Shown: positions 1 to 6,814 of the stretch, piece by piece | How the letters are laid out: every line of letters starts with the position of its first letter | Numbering within the stretch: the first letter of the stretch is position 1 | Source of the DNA: an uncultured Eubacteriales bacterium | Lineage (GTDB): Bacteria > Bacillota > Clostridia > UMGS1810 | Length of the DNA: 8,629 bases | Reading direction: 5' to 3' | NCBI GenBank assembly: GCA_900555295.1 | Contig: USKN01000073.1 | Coordinates: forward strand, 1 to 8,629 | Program-made: the position numbers and the translations under genes | The notes under the pieces: generated by a model | Told to the model about the DNA's origin: nothing | Databases searched by the model: none | The model's input: the letters and a program-made list of their open reading frames with translations, nothing else

Positions 1-23
1 GTTTAAGAAGCCCTAAAATCACG

Positions 24-52
24 AAAAAGATCTTTGGTTGAGGTCTTTTTTT
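24..52 (+). terminator. Weak intrinsic terminator-like hairpin, plus strand
   Basis: AAAAAGATC (24-32) can pair with GGTCTTTTT (42-50) around a 9-nt loop, using one G-T wobble, and a T-run extends to 52. The wobble becomes an A-C mismatch on the minus strand, so the hairpin fits plus-strand transcription better. The GC core is only 4 bp and most of the T-tract is used in the stem, so it is weak. It could end a plus-strand gene lying left of the window; a TAA at 4-6 would be compatible, but nothing here proves such a gene. Confidence 0.35.
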
Positions 53-139
53 AATGTTTAATTTTTGGTAACAAAAAAACTCATATTAAAATGAGCAAAA
101 ATTAAATTTTTCTGGGGCAATCCCTTATTTTGTACAAAC

Positions 140-167
140 TTTAAATTAGACTCCAAAATGATATAAT
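140..167 (+). promoter_or_regulatory. Putative extended -10 promoter, plus strand
   Basis: TGATATAAT at 159-167 is a perfect extended -10 element (TG-n-TATAAT). A partial -35 match, TTTAAA at 140-145, lies 16 nt upstream; extended -10 promoters tolerate a poor -35. Transcription would begin near 174, just before the perfect hairpin at 181-213. The surroundings are very AT-rich, so a chance match is possible. The support is that the promoter, hairpin and downstream terminator occur in order on the same strand. Confidence 0.45.
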
Positions 168-180
168 TTGATTAGTTTTT

Positions 181-213
181 GGGGCTGAAAGCCGCATTTT
201 GGCTTTCAGCCCC
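181..213. repeat. Perfect 13-bp inverted repeat without T-tract
   Basis: GGGGCTGAAAGCC (181-193) and GGCTTTCAGCCCC (201-213) are exact reverse complements around the 7-nt loop GCATTTT. This is the most GC-rich and most stable hairpin in the 450-nt intergenic region. It is not a standard terminator: the plus strand continues TATATACAAA and the minus strand continues AAAAACTAAT. It could be a 5' stabilising hairpin of a transcript starting near 174, a dispersed palindromic repeat, or a protein-binding site. The palindrome is certain; its role is not. Confidence 0.85.
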
Positions 214-400
214 TATATACAAATTAATAAATAATTGTTTTACCAACAGCTTTAATGGCAAATTTTACATATTCGTATTTAGTATCGTTACTCATCAAAT
301 TATCATCTCATTAAGTATTTTATTATCAATTAAATTTAATCATTTTCTTCTGATAAATAAAATAAACACCCCTTTATTTTTCCGTCTAAAGACACCAATA

Positions 401-445
401 AAAAAACTGATGTAAGAGATTATTTTCATCTTACATCAGTTTTTT
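401..445. terminator. Bidirectional intrinsic terminator ending the operon
   Basis: Positions 401-417 and 429-445 are perfect 17-nt reverse complements around an 11-nt loop. The GC-containing core CTGATGTAAGA is flanked by A6 on the left and T6 on the right, so each strand ends in a U-run after the stem. On the minus strand it begins 5 nt after the last stop codon of the operon (451-453), where a terminator is expected. On the plus strand it would stop any transcript coming from the candidate promoter at 140-167. Confidence 0.88.
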
Positions 446-450
446 ATATG

Positions 451-2037
451 TTACATATCCGAATTATCTTCATTAAACTCTATTGAGTAATGTGTATAAT
501 TATTTCCATAACAGGTCATATCAGTCAATTCTCCGCCAAATCTATATAAAAAGTCGCTCGGAACATATGTCATTCCGTCTGTTTCAATAACGGGAGCCGA
601 AAGATAATATTCTTCACCGTCAATTACAACGCTGTTTACACCTATGTTAAATACCGCCATACCAAAATTAAACTTTGAATTGGTATTACCGATTGCCGCA
701 ATTGCCGCCGCGCTTCCGTTTTGAGTATATGTTATATTATCCGGCTCAATGCCGCACTCATTAAGCAAAGGTTTAAGCGGGATATAAATTGTACCGTCTA
801 CAGCATACGGGGCTTTATCCACATCAATTGACGCATAATCATTTTCATCATAATTAGTATATCCGAAATCGGGGTCATTTGCCGAAAAATCAAATGTATT
901 TGTACCGTCAAGCTTCGGATAAATAATTTTAACTTTTTTGTTAAAATCTTTATACTCATATTTTACATTAATTTTGCATTTTATATCGCTATTTTGTTCG
1001 GTAATTACTTTAAACGGGTCTTCTATATCGGTTTCAACTCCGTCAAATAATCCTGTATAGTTTTCGGCCTTTTCGCCTTTCACATTTAATTTGGTAATGG
1101 CAGTATCAACCGCATCGGCAATTTTTTTAACGTTTGTATCAACATCTGCCGCAACGTTTACTGAATTTACTTTTCTTCCATCGGTGTCAATTGTAACGGT
1201 TATACCGTCAGAACCTATAAAAGGCACGTGCATAATTTCGTTAGCAAGAACTTTTGCATCCGACATAAAAGTTTTAAAATTGTTTAAATCTTCACTAGCC
1301 GCATTTTTTTCATAATACTCTTTAAACTTTGCTGTGTATATTTTAACAGTACCGTTTAAAATTTCTTTAAAACCGCCGTCGGTTATTTTTACTGTAAATT
1401 TATTACCCGAACGTTCAACAGCTGCAGTGTTTTTTATAATATCAAATAAACTGTTTCTGTATTCCTTTATAAAATCACTGTTTACAAAACATTCCGTCAA
1501 ATCATTGTAAGTATTGTCGTCGTTCATATTGTCTGATGAAATATGCATATACTTGCCCATAAACGGATATTCATATATTACATCATAATACGGTTTTTCG
1601 GCATTTGACAAATCATATTTTATCCACATTCTTGTAACAAATTCCGAGGTATTTTTAAAGTTTTTGTTAACGGTAACGGGTGCATTGCAAGTTACTTCAT
1701 AGCTTGCTTCAAACTTTTTATAATCTTTTGAAAGGCTGTATGTTATGCTTGCATTGTATTTAGCGTCAAACAAACTTTCGGCAACAGATTTATAATCAAA
1801 CATTGAACCGAAAGGTGAATAATAAACACCGTCTTTGTTTATTTCCGCCTGTAAATCGCTCATAAAGTCGAGAGATTTTAACAGCTTATTATCAAACGAA
1901 TAAGTTATTGTTCCCGAATACATTTCGTTATCAGCAATCTTTTTAAATTCATTAAACGCACTCTCCGATGCAAATGCGCTTGTAGCCGTAAAAAGCATAA
2001 TAAATAATGCCAAACAAATTCTTTTTATATTTTTCAT
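451..2037 (-). CDS. Secreted protein with copper-amine-oxidase-like stalk domain
   Basis: The 528-aa product starts with a clear signal peptide: basic MKNIKR, a hydrophobic core, and a likely cleavage after AFA at residue 23. There is no lipobox cysteine and no LPXTG-type anchor, so it is probably released or wall-associated. Residues about 403-505 contain two units of the copper amine oxidase N-terminal-like stalk module: APYAVDGTIYIPLKPLLNE, then VVIDGEEYYLSAPVIETDG followed by MTYVPSDFLYRFGG. In Firmicutes this module is non-catalytic and often found in cell-surface proteins. The region from about 25 to 400 is rich in predicted beta-strands (for example KFTVKITDGG and ITVTIDTDGRKVNSV) and was not assigned to a family; a LolA/LppX-like fold is only a guess. 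The ATG overlaps the ftsH stop in ATGA, with a GAGGAG SD inside the end of ftsH, implying translational coupling. Function unknown. Confidence 0.88.
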   Translation of the reverse strand: MKNIKRICLALFIMLFTATSAFASESAFNEFKKIADNEMYSGTITYSFDNKLLKSLDFMSDLQAEINKDGVYYSPFGSMFDYKSVAESLFDAKYNASITYSLSKDYKKFEASYEVTCNAPVTVNKNFKNTSEFVTRMWIKYDLSNAEKPYYDVIYEYPFMGKYMHISSDNMNDDNTYNDLTECFVNSDFIKEYRNSLFDIIKNTAAVERSGNKFTVKITDGGFKEILNGTVKIYTAKFKEYYEKNAASEDLNNFKTFMSDAKVLANEIMHVPFIGSDGITVTIDTDGRKVNSVNVAADVDTNVKKIADAVDTAITKLNVKGEKAENYTGLFDGVETDIEDPFKVITEQNSDIKCKINVKYEYKDFNKKVKIIYPKLDGTNTFDFSANDPDFGYTNYDENDYASIDVDKAPYAVDGTIYIPLKPLLNECGIEPDNITYTQNGSAAAIAAIGNTNSKFNFGMAVFNIGVNSVVIDGEEYYLSAPVIETDGMTYVPSDFLYRFGGELTDMTCYGNNYTHYSIEFNEDNSDM

Positions 2038-3941
2038 ATGTTCTCCTCTGTATATTTTACTGTTTCATTGGTTGTGGTTTCTTTATTTAAAATATTTAAA
2101 AATTCTTCGCCTGTAATAGTTTCTTTTTCAAGCAAAAATGCTGCAATTTCATCAAGCTTTTGTCTGTTTTCAACAAGTATTTTTTTTGCGGTATCGTGTG
2201 CTCGTTTTACAAGTTCTATTACTTCAACATCAATACGTGCCGCGGTCTCCGGAGAACAGGTAAGAGATGTATCGGTGCTTAAATACGGATTGTTAACGCT
2301 TTCAAATGCCACCATTCCAAATTCGCCGCACATTCCAAATCGTGTTACCATTGCGCGGGCAAGTTTTGTTGCCTGTTCAATATCGTTCGACGCTCCGCTT
2401 GTAATTTCGTTAAACACAATTTCCTCCGCAGCGCGCCCTCCCGTATATACGGCAAGTTTATTAAATGCTTGTTCTTTTTTCATTAAAAAGTGTTCGTTTT
2501 CATCAACTTGCATTGTGTATCCAAGTGCACCCGATGTACGCGGTATAATTGTTATTTTGTGCACCGGAGCGGTATTTTTTTGTTTTGCCGCAACAAGTGC
2601 ATGCCCCACTTCGTGGTATGCAATAATTTTCTTCTCGTCGGCAGATACAACCATACCTTTACGCCTGTATCCCGCAATTATAACCTCAACGCTCTCTTCC
2701 AAATCGTTTTGCGTTACAAGCTCGCGCTTATGACGTACAGCTCTTAATGCCGCCTCGTTAATAATATTTGCAAGTTCAGCACCCGACGCACCCGACGTTG
2801 CACGTGCAATTGCCGAAAAATCCACATTGCTGTTCATTTTTATTTTTTGAGCGTGTACTTTTAAAATTGCCTCCCTGCCCGATAAATCAGGAAGTTCAAC
2901 GGGAATACGTCTGTCAAAACGTCCCGGTCTTAATAAAGCCTTATCCAATGTTTCGGGGCGGTTTGTTGCGGCAAGAATTACTACACCCTTGTTTCCGTCA
3001 AACCCGTCCATTTCGGTTAAAAGCTGATTTAATGTTTGTTCGCGTTCATCATTGCCGCTTATGTTTCCGTCACGGCGTTTACCGATTGTATCTATCTCAT
3101 CTATAAACACAATACAAGGCGCTTTTTCGTTTGCCTGTTTAAACAAATCACGTACTTTTGCGGCACCCATACCAACAAACATTTCCACAAATTCCGAGCC
3201 GCTGATTGAAAAAAACGGCACATTTGCCTCGCCTGCAACAGCCTGGGCAAGAAGTGTTTTACCTGTTCCCGGAGGACCCACAAGCAGTGCGCCTTTAGGA
3301 AGTTTTGCGCCTATATCGGAATATTTTTGGGGATTATGCAAAAAATCCACTATTTCGTTTAATGCGTCCTTTGCCTCATCCTGTCCCGCAACATCGGCAA
3401 ATGTTTTGCCCGTGAGCGCTTTAACATAAATTTTGGCATTTGATTTGCCAAAGCTCATCATATTGCCGCCCTTGCCGATTTGTTTAAACATAAACCGCCA
3501 CAGAAAAAACATAAGAACTATAGGTAATACAACACTTATTAAAAGTTCAAGTATAGGATTTAGCTGTTTTGGCTGTACTTTTGAAAAGTGCGCACCTGCG
3601 CGATATAGCTTTTCAACAAGCATTGCGTCGTCCATAAGTACAGTTGTGTATATTTTTTTGCCATTTTCTTTATTAATGATTGCCGCAAAAGAATTTTTCG
3701 CATCATTTGCATCGGTTTTTTCGTTTTTTTCGTCTTTAAGCGAAAAATATATCATTGTTTCGCCTACTTGAACTTCATCTATATTTTTATTTTCAAGTTC
3801 GTCCAAAAATACGTTATAATCAACCTCTTTAACCTTTTGTGAAAATAAAGAACCAAACAAAATATTATTAAGTAAAATTATTACAACCGCAAGTACCGCA
3901 AGACCCGCACAACCAATTTTCTTTTTATTATTGCTGTCCAT
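2034..3941 (-). CDS. ftsH: ATP-dependent zinc metalloprotease FtsH
   Basis: This is a full-length (635 aa) membrane-anchored AAA+ protease that extracts and degrades misfolded or regulated membrane and cytosolic proteins as a hexamer. Two membrane segments (about 12-33 and 130-152) flank an extracytoplasmic domain of about 95 residues. The AAA module shows Walker A GPPGTGKT (222-229), the pore motif FVGMGA (255-260), Walker B CIVFIDE (276-282), and a second region of homology from ATNRPE to RPGRFDRR with its arginines (about 325-345). The protease domain has the zinc-binding HEVGH (443-447); most FtsH proteins have HEAGH, but HExxH is intact. A likely third zinc ligand is the Asp in SGASNDIEQAT (520). 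The ATG has a GGAGG site 7 nt upstream. It follows potD by 62 nt without a terminator and overlaps the downstream stalk-protein gene. The usual clostridial neighbours tilS and hpt are absent, so it may be a second FtsH copy. Confidence 0.97.
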   Translation of the reverse strand: MDSNNKKKIGCAGLAVLAVVIILLNNILFGSLFSQKVKEVDYNVFLDELENKNIDEVQVGETMIYFSLKDEKNEKTDANDAKNSFAAIINKENGKKIYTTVLMDDAMLVEKLYRAGAHFSKVQPKQLNPILELLISVVLPIVLMFFLWRFMFKQIGKGGNMMSFGKSNAKIYVKALTGKTFADVAGQDEAKDALNEIVDFLHNPQKYSDIGAKLPKGALLVGPPGTGKTLLAQAVAGEANVPFFSISGSEFVEMFVGMGAAKVRDLFKQANEKAPCIVFIDEIDTIGKRRDGNISGNDEREQTLNQLLTEMDGFDGNKGVVILAATNRPETLDKALLRPGRFDRRIPVELPDLSGREAILKVHAQKIKMNSNVDFSAIARATSGASGAELANIINEAALRAVRHKRELVTQNDLEESVEVIIAGYRRKGMVVSADEKKIIAYHEVGHALVAAKQKNTAPVHKITIIPRTSGALGYTMQVDENEHFLMKKEQAFNKLAVYTGGRAAEEIVFNEITSGASNDIEQATKLARAMVTRFGMCGEFGMVAFESVNNPYLSTDTSLTCSPETAARIDVEVIELVKRAHDTAKKILVENRQKLDEIAAFLLEKETITGEEFLNILNKETTTNETVKYTEENI

Positions 3942-4003
3942 ATACAGTCCTCCGTTAGATATAACAATAAAGCCAAAAGTTATTATTACAGTTATTATTC
4001 CCG

Positions 4004-5065
4004 TTATTTCATTTTAACCTGAAGCCAAATATCGGAAATTTTTTTGCTTAATGCCTTGTCGTATTTAAACACTTCCATATTTTGAAGCGTGTTTAAATCG
4101 GGATATCTTAATTCGTCATTTTTAACATCATCATCCAAAAGCTCTCGTGCTGCCTCATTTGCCGTGGAATAACCTATATATTCGGCGTTTTTCTTTGCAA
4201 TATCGGGACGGCACATAAAGTCTATAAATTTTTCAGCTTGCTTTTGGTGTTTGCTGGTTTTGGGAATTACAAGAGAGTCAAACCAAAGGTTTGAGCCTTC
4301 TTCGGGAATTGCATAGGCCAAATCAGAATTTTCGGTAATACAAAAATATGCGTCGCCCGACCAGGCAATAGTCATTGCGCCCTCGCCCGCTATCATTTTA
4401 TCTTTAACTTCGTCACCGCAATATGCAAGTACCAAATCTTTTTGTTCAATAAGTGCGTCTTGTGCTTCAGCAAGTTCTTTATCATCACTGCTGTTCATAG
4501 AATAACCAAGCATTTTCATAGCAATTGCCGTACTGTCGCGTTCGGAATCAAGCATAAAAATATTGTCTTTGTATTTTTTGTCCCAAAGTATTTTCCACGA
4601 TGTAACAGGTTCCTTTACCATTTTTTTGTTATAAAGTATTCCCATTGTTCCCCACATATAAGGAACCGAATATTTATTACCTTCATCATAAGGCTGATTT
4701 AAATACTGTTTACCTATATTTTTTATATTCGGTACATTATCGTAGTTTATTTCGTTTAAAAGGTTTTCGCTTATCATACGTTCAACCATATAATCCGACG
4801 GTACAACAACATCATATGCCGAGCTGTTGTTGGATACTTTAATATACATTTCTTCATTTGTATAAAAGGTTTCGTAATTTACTTTTATATCGGGGTTTTC
4901 TTTTTCAAAAATATCAAGTACCTCTTCATCTATGTAGTCGCCCACATTGTATACATTAAGTACTGTTTTGTTTTTGTCACCGCAAGACGTTAACACAACG
5001 GCACAAGATATTACAGTTGCAAATACAGCAACAACAGCAGTTGCTTTTTTAAAAGTAATTTTCAT
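4004..5065 (-). CDS. potD: Spermidine/putrescine-binding lipoprotein PotD
   Basis: The 353-aa solute-binding lipoprotein of the polyamine importer captures substrate outside the membrane and delivers it to PotB/PotC. The N-terminus has a lipoprotein signal with lipobox LTSC, so the mature protein would start at Cys28 and be lipid-anchored. Family landmarks are YNVGDYIDEEVL (39-50), VVVPSDYMVERM (86-97), DSERDSTAIAMKMLGYS (173-189), IAWSGDAY (233-240), NLWFDSLVIP (259-268) and the C-terminal RPDIAKKNAEYIGYSTAN (286-303). Against E. coli PotD as remembered, W235, W261, D263 and Y299 match pocket residues. The first aromatic (Trp34 in E. coli) is Val41 and Glu171 is Asp177, so substrate preference is uncertain. 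A GGAGG in the last codons of potC serves as its SD, about 12 nt before the ATG. Confidence 0.95.
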   Translation of the reverse strand: MKITFKKATAVVAVFATVISCAVVLTSCGDKNKTVLNVYNVGDYIDEEVLDIFEKENPDIKVNYETFYTNEEMYIKVSNNSSAYDVVVPSDYMVERMISENLLNEINYDNVPNIKNIGKQYLNQPYDEGNKYSVPYMWGTMGILYNKKMVKEPVTSWKILWDKKYKDNIFMLDSERDSTAIAMKMLGYSMNSSDDKELAEAQDALIEQKDLVLAYCGDEVKDKMIAGEGAMTIAWSGDAYFCITENSDLAYAIPEEGSNLWFDSLVIPKTSKHQKQAEKFIDFMCRPDIAKKNAEYIGYSTANEAARELLDDDVKNDELRYPDLNTLQNMEVFKYDKALSKKISDIWLQVKMK

Positions 5066-5072
5066 TTTTTAA

Positions 5073-5882
5073 TTATCCCTCCATTAATACGTTTTCATCT
5101 TTGTCTTTTGACGCACGCTTATTTATAATCAACAGCAATACCATTACCGAAACAAACATAACGGTTGAAAGAGCGTTTATTTTCGGATTAAGTCTTTTTG
5201 CCATTGTATACACATATATAGATAAATTTGTTACACCGTTTCCCGTTGTAAAATAGCTTATTACAAAATCATCTATAGACAATGTAAACGCTATAAGCAA
5301 TCCGTTTATAATACCCGGCATAAGCTCCGGCATTACAACTTGTCTGAATGCGTACCAAGGTTTTGCCCCCAAATCAAGCGCCGCCTCGTACATAGATTTG
5401 TCAAGCTGTTTCATTTTGGGCATAACCGAAAGCATAACATAAGGTATGTTAAATGTAATATGTGCAAGAAGCATTGTAAACATTCCGCGCGGTATTTTAA
5501 GCGCAATAAAAAGTATCATAAGCGATACTCCCGTTACAAGTTCACTGCTTACTATGGGTATGTTTGTTACTGTGGTTACCGCTTTTTTAACGGCACGGTT
5601 TTTAAATGCCTCAATTCCCATAACCGCTGCCGTACCTATTACAGCAGATATAATTGCCGACAGCACACCTACAACAAGCGTTGTTTTAAGCGCACCCATA
5701 AGCTGACTGTCACGCATCATTTGCTCATACCATTTTAAAGAAAATCCGCCCCATATGCCTCTCGACCTTGAATTATTAAAACTAAAAACAATTAAAATAA
5801 TAACAGGCGCGTACAAAAACACAAGCATAAGAAACATATAAAAGTTTTCCGCAAAACTTTTTGTTTTATTCTCTCCCGTCAT
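5073..5882 (-). CDS. potC: Polyamine ABC transporter permease PotC
   Basis: This 269-aa inner-membrane permease is one half of the translocation channel and pairs with PotB. It has about six hydrophobic segments, beginning at roughly 13-35, 66-90, 105-130, 135-155, 190-210 and 236-254. The cytoplasmic EAA loop that docks on the ATPase is at 166-190 (EAALDLGAKPWYAFRQ followed by VVMPELMPG). The sequence SIDDFVISYFTTG (202-214) near the fifth segment is typical of PotC and distinguishes it from PotB. Length is normal for the family. A GGAGG lies directly after the potB stop, about 12 nt before this ATG, a slightly long spacing; no better in-frame start was seen. Its last codons carry the potD ribosome binding site, so the two genes are tightly linked. 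Confidence 0.95.
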   Translation of the reverse strand: MTGENKTKSFAENFYMFLMLVFLYAPVIILIVFSFNNSRSRGIWGGFSLKWYEQMMRDSQLMGALKTTLVVGVLSAIISAVIGTAAVMGIEAFKNRAVKKAVTTVTNIPIVSSELVTGVSLMILFIALKIPRGMFTMLLAHITFNIPYVMLSVMPKMKQLDKSMYEAALDLGAKPWYAFRQVVMPELMPGIINGLLIAFTLSIDDFVISYFTTGNGVTNLSIYVYTMAKRLNPKINALSTVMFVSVMVLLLIINKRASKDKDENVLMEG

Positions 5883-5900
5883 AGCAATTATACGCCTCCT

Positions 5901-6794
5901 TTACAGTGTGGCGGAACTTTGTCCGTCTTTGTTAAATAAATCCATTATTTTCATCGAAATAAATATAAGCACCATCATAATAATCGATATTGCCGAACCG
6001 AAATTCCAATCACCGCCCGTCAAAAAACGCTGCTCAATAACATTACCTATAAGCATTATTTCTCCGCCGCCGAATATGTTTGAAATATAAAATGTTGTAA
6101 CTGACGGTAAAAATACCATTGTAATTCCGCTTATAATTCCCGGTACACTCATTGGCAAAATTATTTTAAAAAATATTCTTGCTGAGTTTGCACCCAAATC
6201 CTGTGCGGCTTCAATTATGCTTTCATCAATTTTTATTAATACCGAGTATATCGGCAAAATCATAAACGGAACAAAGTTATAAACCATGCCGAGTATAACG
6301 GCAAAATTAGTATATATTATTTTTACCGTACCTATTCCGAAAAGACCGAGTATTGTGTTTACTATGCCGTTTGCGTCAGGCAAATTAAGCGCACGCAATA
6401 TCATATTAAGCAAACCGTTTTTTTCAAGAATTGTAAGCCATGAATATGTTCTGAGCATCATATTCATCCACATTGGCATAACAAAAAGCATAAGCATTCC
6501 CGTTGTTTTTTTACCCTGCTGAATACGCAGTCTGTCTTTATTTGCCAAAATCATTGCCGCCGGGTAACCCAAAGCAAGGCAAAAAACAGTACTCAACAGT
6601 GCAATCCACAATGATGTTGCAAATATTTTCATATATGTAATATCAAAAAATTTAATATAGTTATCAAGACCGATATGCGTTGTACCGTCTATTGCAACAA
6701 CGGTAACACTGTATATAAGTACAAGTACAATCGGTACTATAACAAACAGCGTCATCCACAAAAGATGAGGATACGCCAATGATTTTTTAAACAA
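5901..6794 (-). CDS. potB: Polyamine ABC transporter permease PotB (TTG start)
   Basis: This permease subunit is the partner of PotC and belongs to the binding-protein-dependent transport family. From the preferred start it has 297 aa, about six membrane segments, and the EAA loop EAAQDLGANSARIFFKIILP at about 195-214. I chose TTG at 6794-6792: a strong GGGGAGG (6804-6810, minus strand) sits 9 nt upstream, and the resulting N-terminus MFKKSLAYPHLLWMTLF looks like a normal PotB start. The longer option is ATG at 6815, which overlaps the potA stop as TAATG and adds seven residues (MQGRQTQ). It has no SD, and the GGGGAGG would lie inside the coding region. Gene identity is firm; the start is probable. 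potC follows after 18 nt. Confidence 0.93.
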   Translation of the reverse strand: MFKKSLAYPHLLWMTLFVIVPIVLVLIYSVTVVAIDGTTHIGLDNYIKFFDITYMKIFATSLWIALLSTVFCLALGYPAAMILANKDRLRIQQGKKTTGMLMLFVMPMWMNMMLRTYSWLTILEKNGLLNMILRALNLPDANGIVNTILGLFGIGTVKIIYTNFAVILGMVYNFVPFMILPIYSVLIKIDESIIEAAQDLGANSARIFFKIILPMSVPGIISGITMVFLPSVTTFYISNIFGGGEIMLIGNVIEQRFLTGGDWNFGSAISIIMMVLIFISMKIMDLFNKDGQSSATL

Positions 6795-6803
6795 TTGAGT
6801 CTG

Positions 6804-6810
6804 CCTCCCC
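6804..6810 (-). promoter_or_regulatory. Shine-Dalgarno site that decides the potB start
   Basis: GGGGAGG reads on the minus strand, 9 nt before the TTG at 6794-6792 and downstream of the ATG at 6815-6813. The ATG is preceded by an AT-rich stretch with no SD match. Since the other structural genes in this operon have good purine-rich SD sites, this position favours the TTG start. Confidence 0.7.
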
Positions 6811-6814
6811 TGCA

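Larger units (their letters stand above)
174..445 (+). ncRNA. Candidate small RNA (5' hairpin, promoter to terminator)
   Basis: This stretch runs from the start predicted by the extended -10 element at 159-167 to the plus-strand T-run of the terminator at 401-445, giving about 270 nt. It would open with a 13-bp perfect hairpin about 7 nt from the 5' end, continue through an AT-rich unstructured middle, and end on a 17-bp terminator hairpin. No protein reading in it is convincing: one frame is open from a TTG inside the hairpin at 179 to 415 but has no SD site, and a 19-codon ATG frame at 255 also lacks one. No known RNA family was recognised. Its 3' end would be antisense to the end of the seven-gene operon transcript. 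The call is inference from signal order only. Confidence 0.3.

Noticed and set aside
73..96. Small minus-strand hairpin CTCAT/ATGAG followed by seven T's
   Set aside because: The stem is only 5 bp (6 with a wobble) and AT-rich, and the operon already ends at the strong terminator at 401-445. Probably chance in AT-rich DNA.
179..415. 78-codon open frame on the plus strand in the left intergenic region
   Set aside because: It starts with TTG inside the perfect hairpin, has no SD, and the product looks like translated AT-rich noise (Ile/Leu/Phe/Asn/Lys). Not a supported gene.
2038..2733. 231-codon open frame antisense to ftsH
   Set aside because: It lies entirely opposite a clear ftsH coding region. 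Its Ser/Val/Phe-rich product is what reverse translation of such codons gives, and no SD or family motif was seen.
3942..4003. Possible separate promoter for ftsH (minus-strand TGTTATAT)
   Set aside because: The -10 match is poor, no -35 was found at a suitable distance, and the start would fall on the ftsH SD site. Read-through from potD is simpler.
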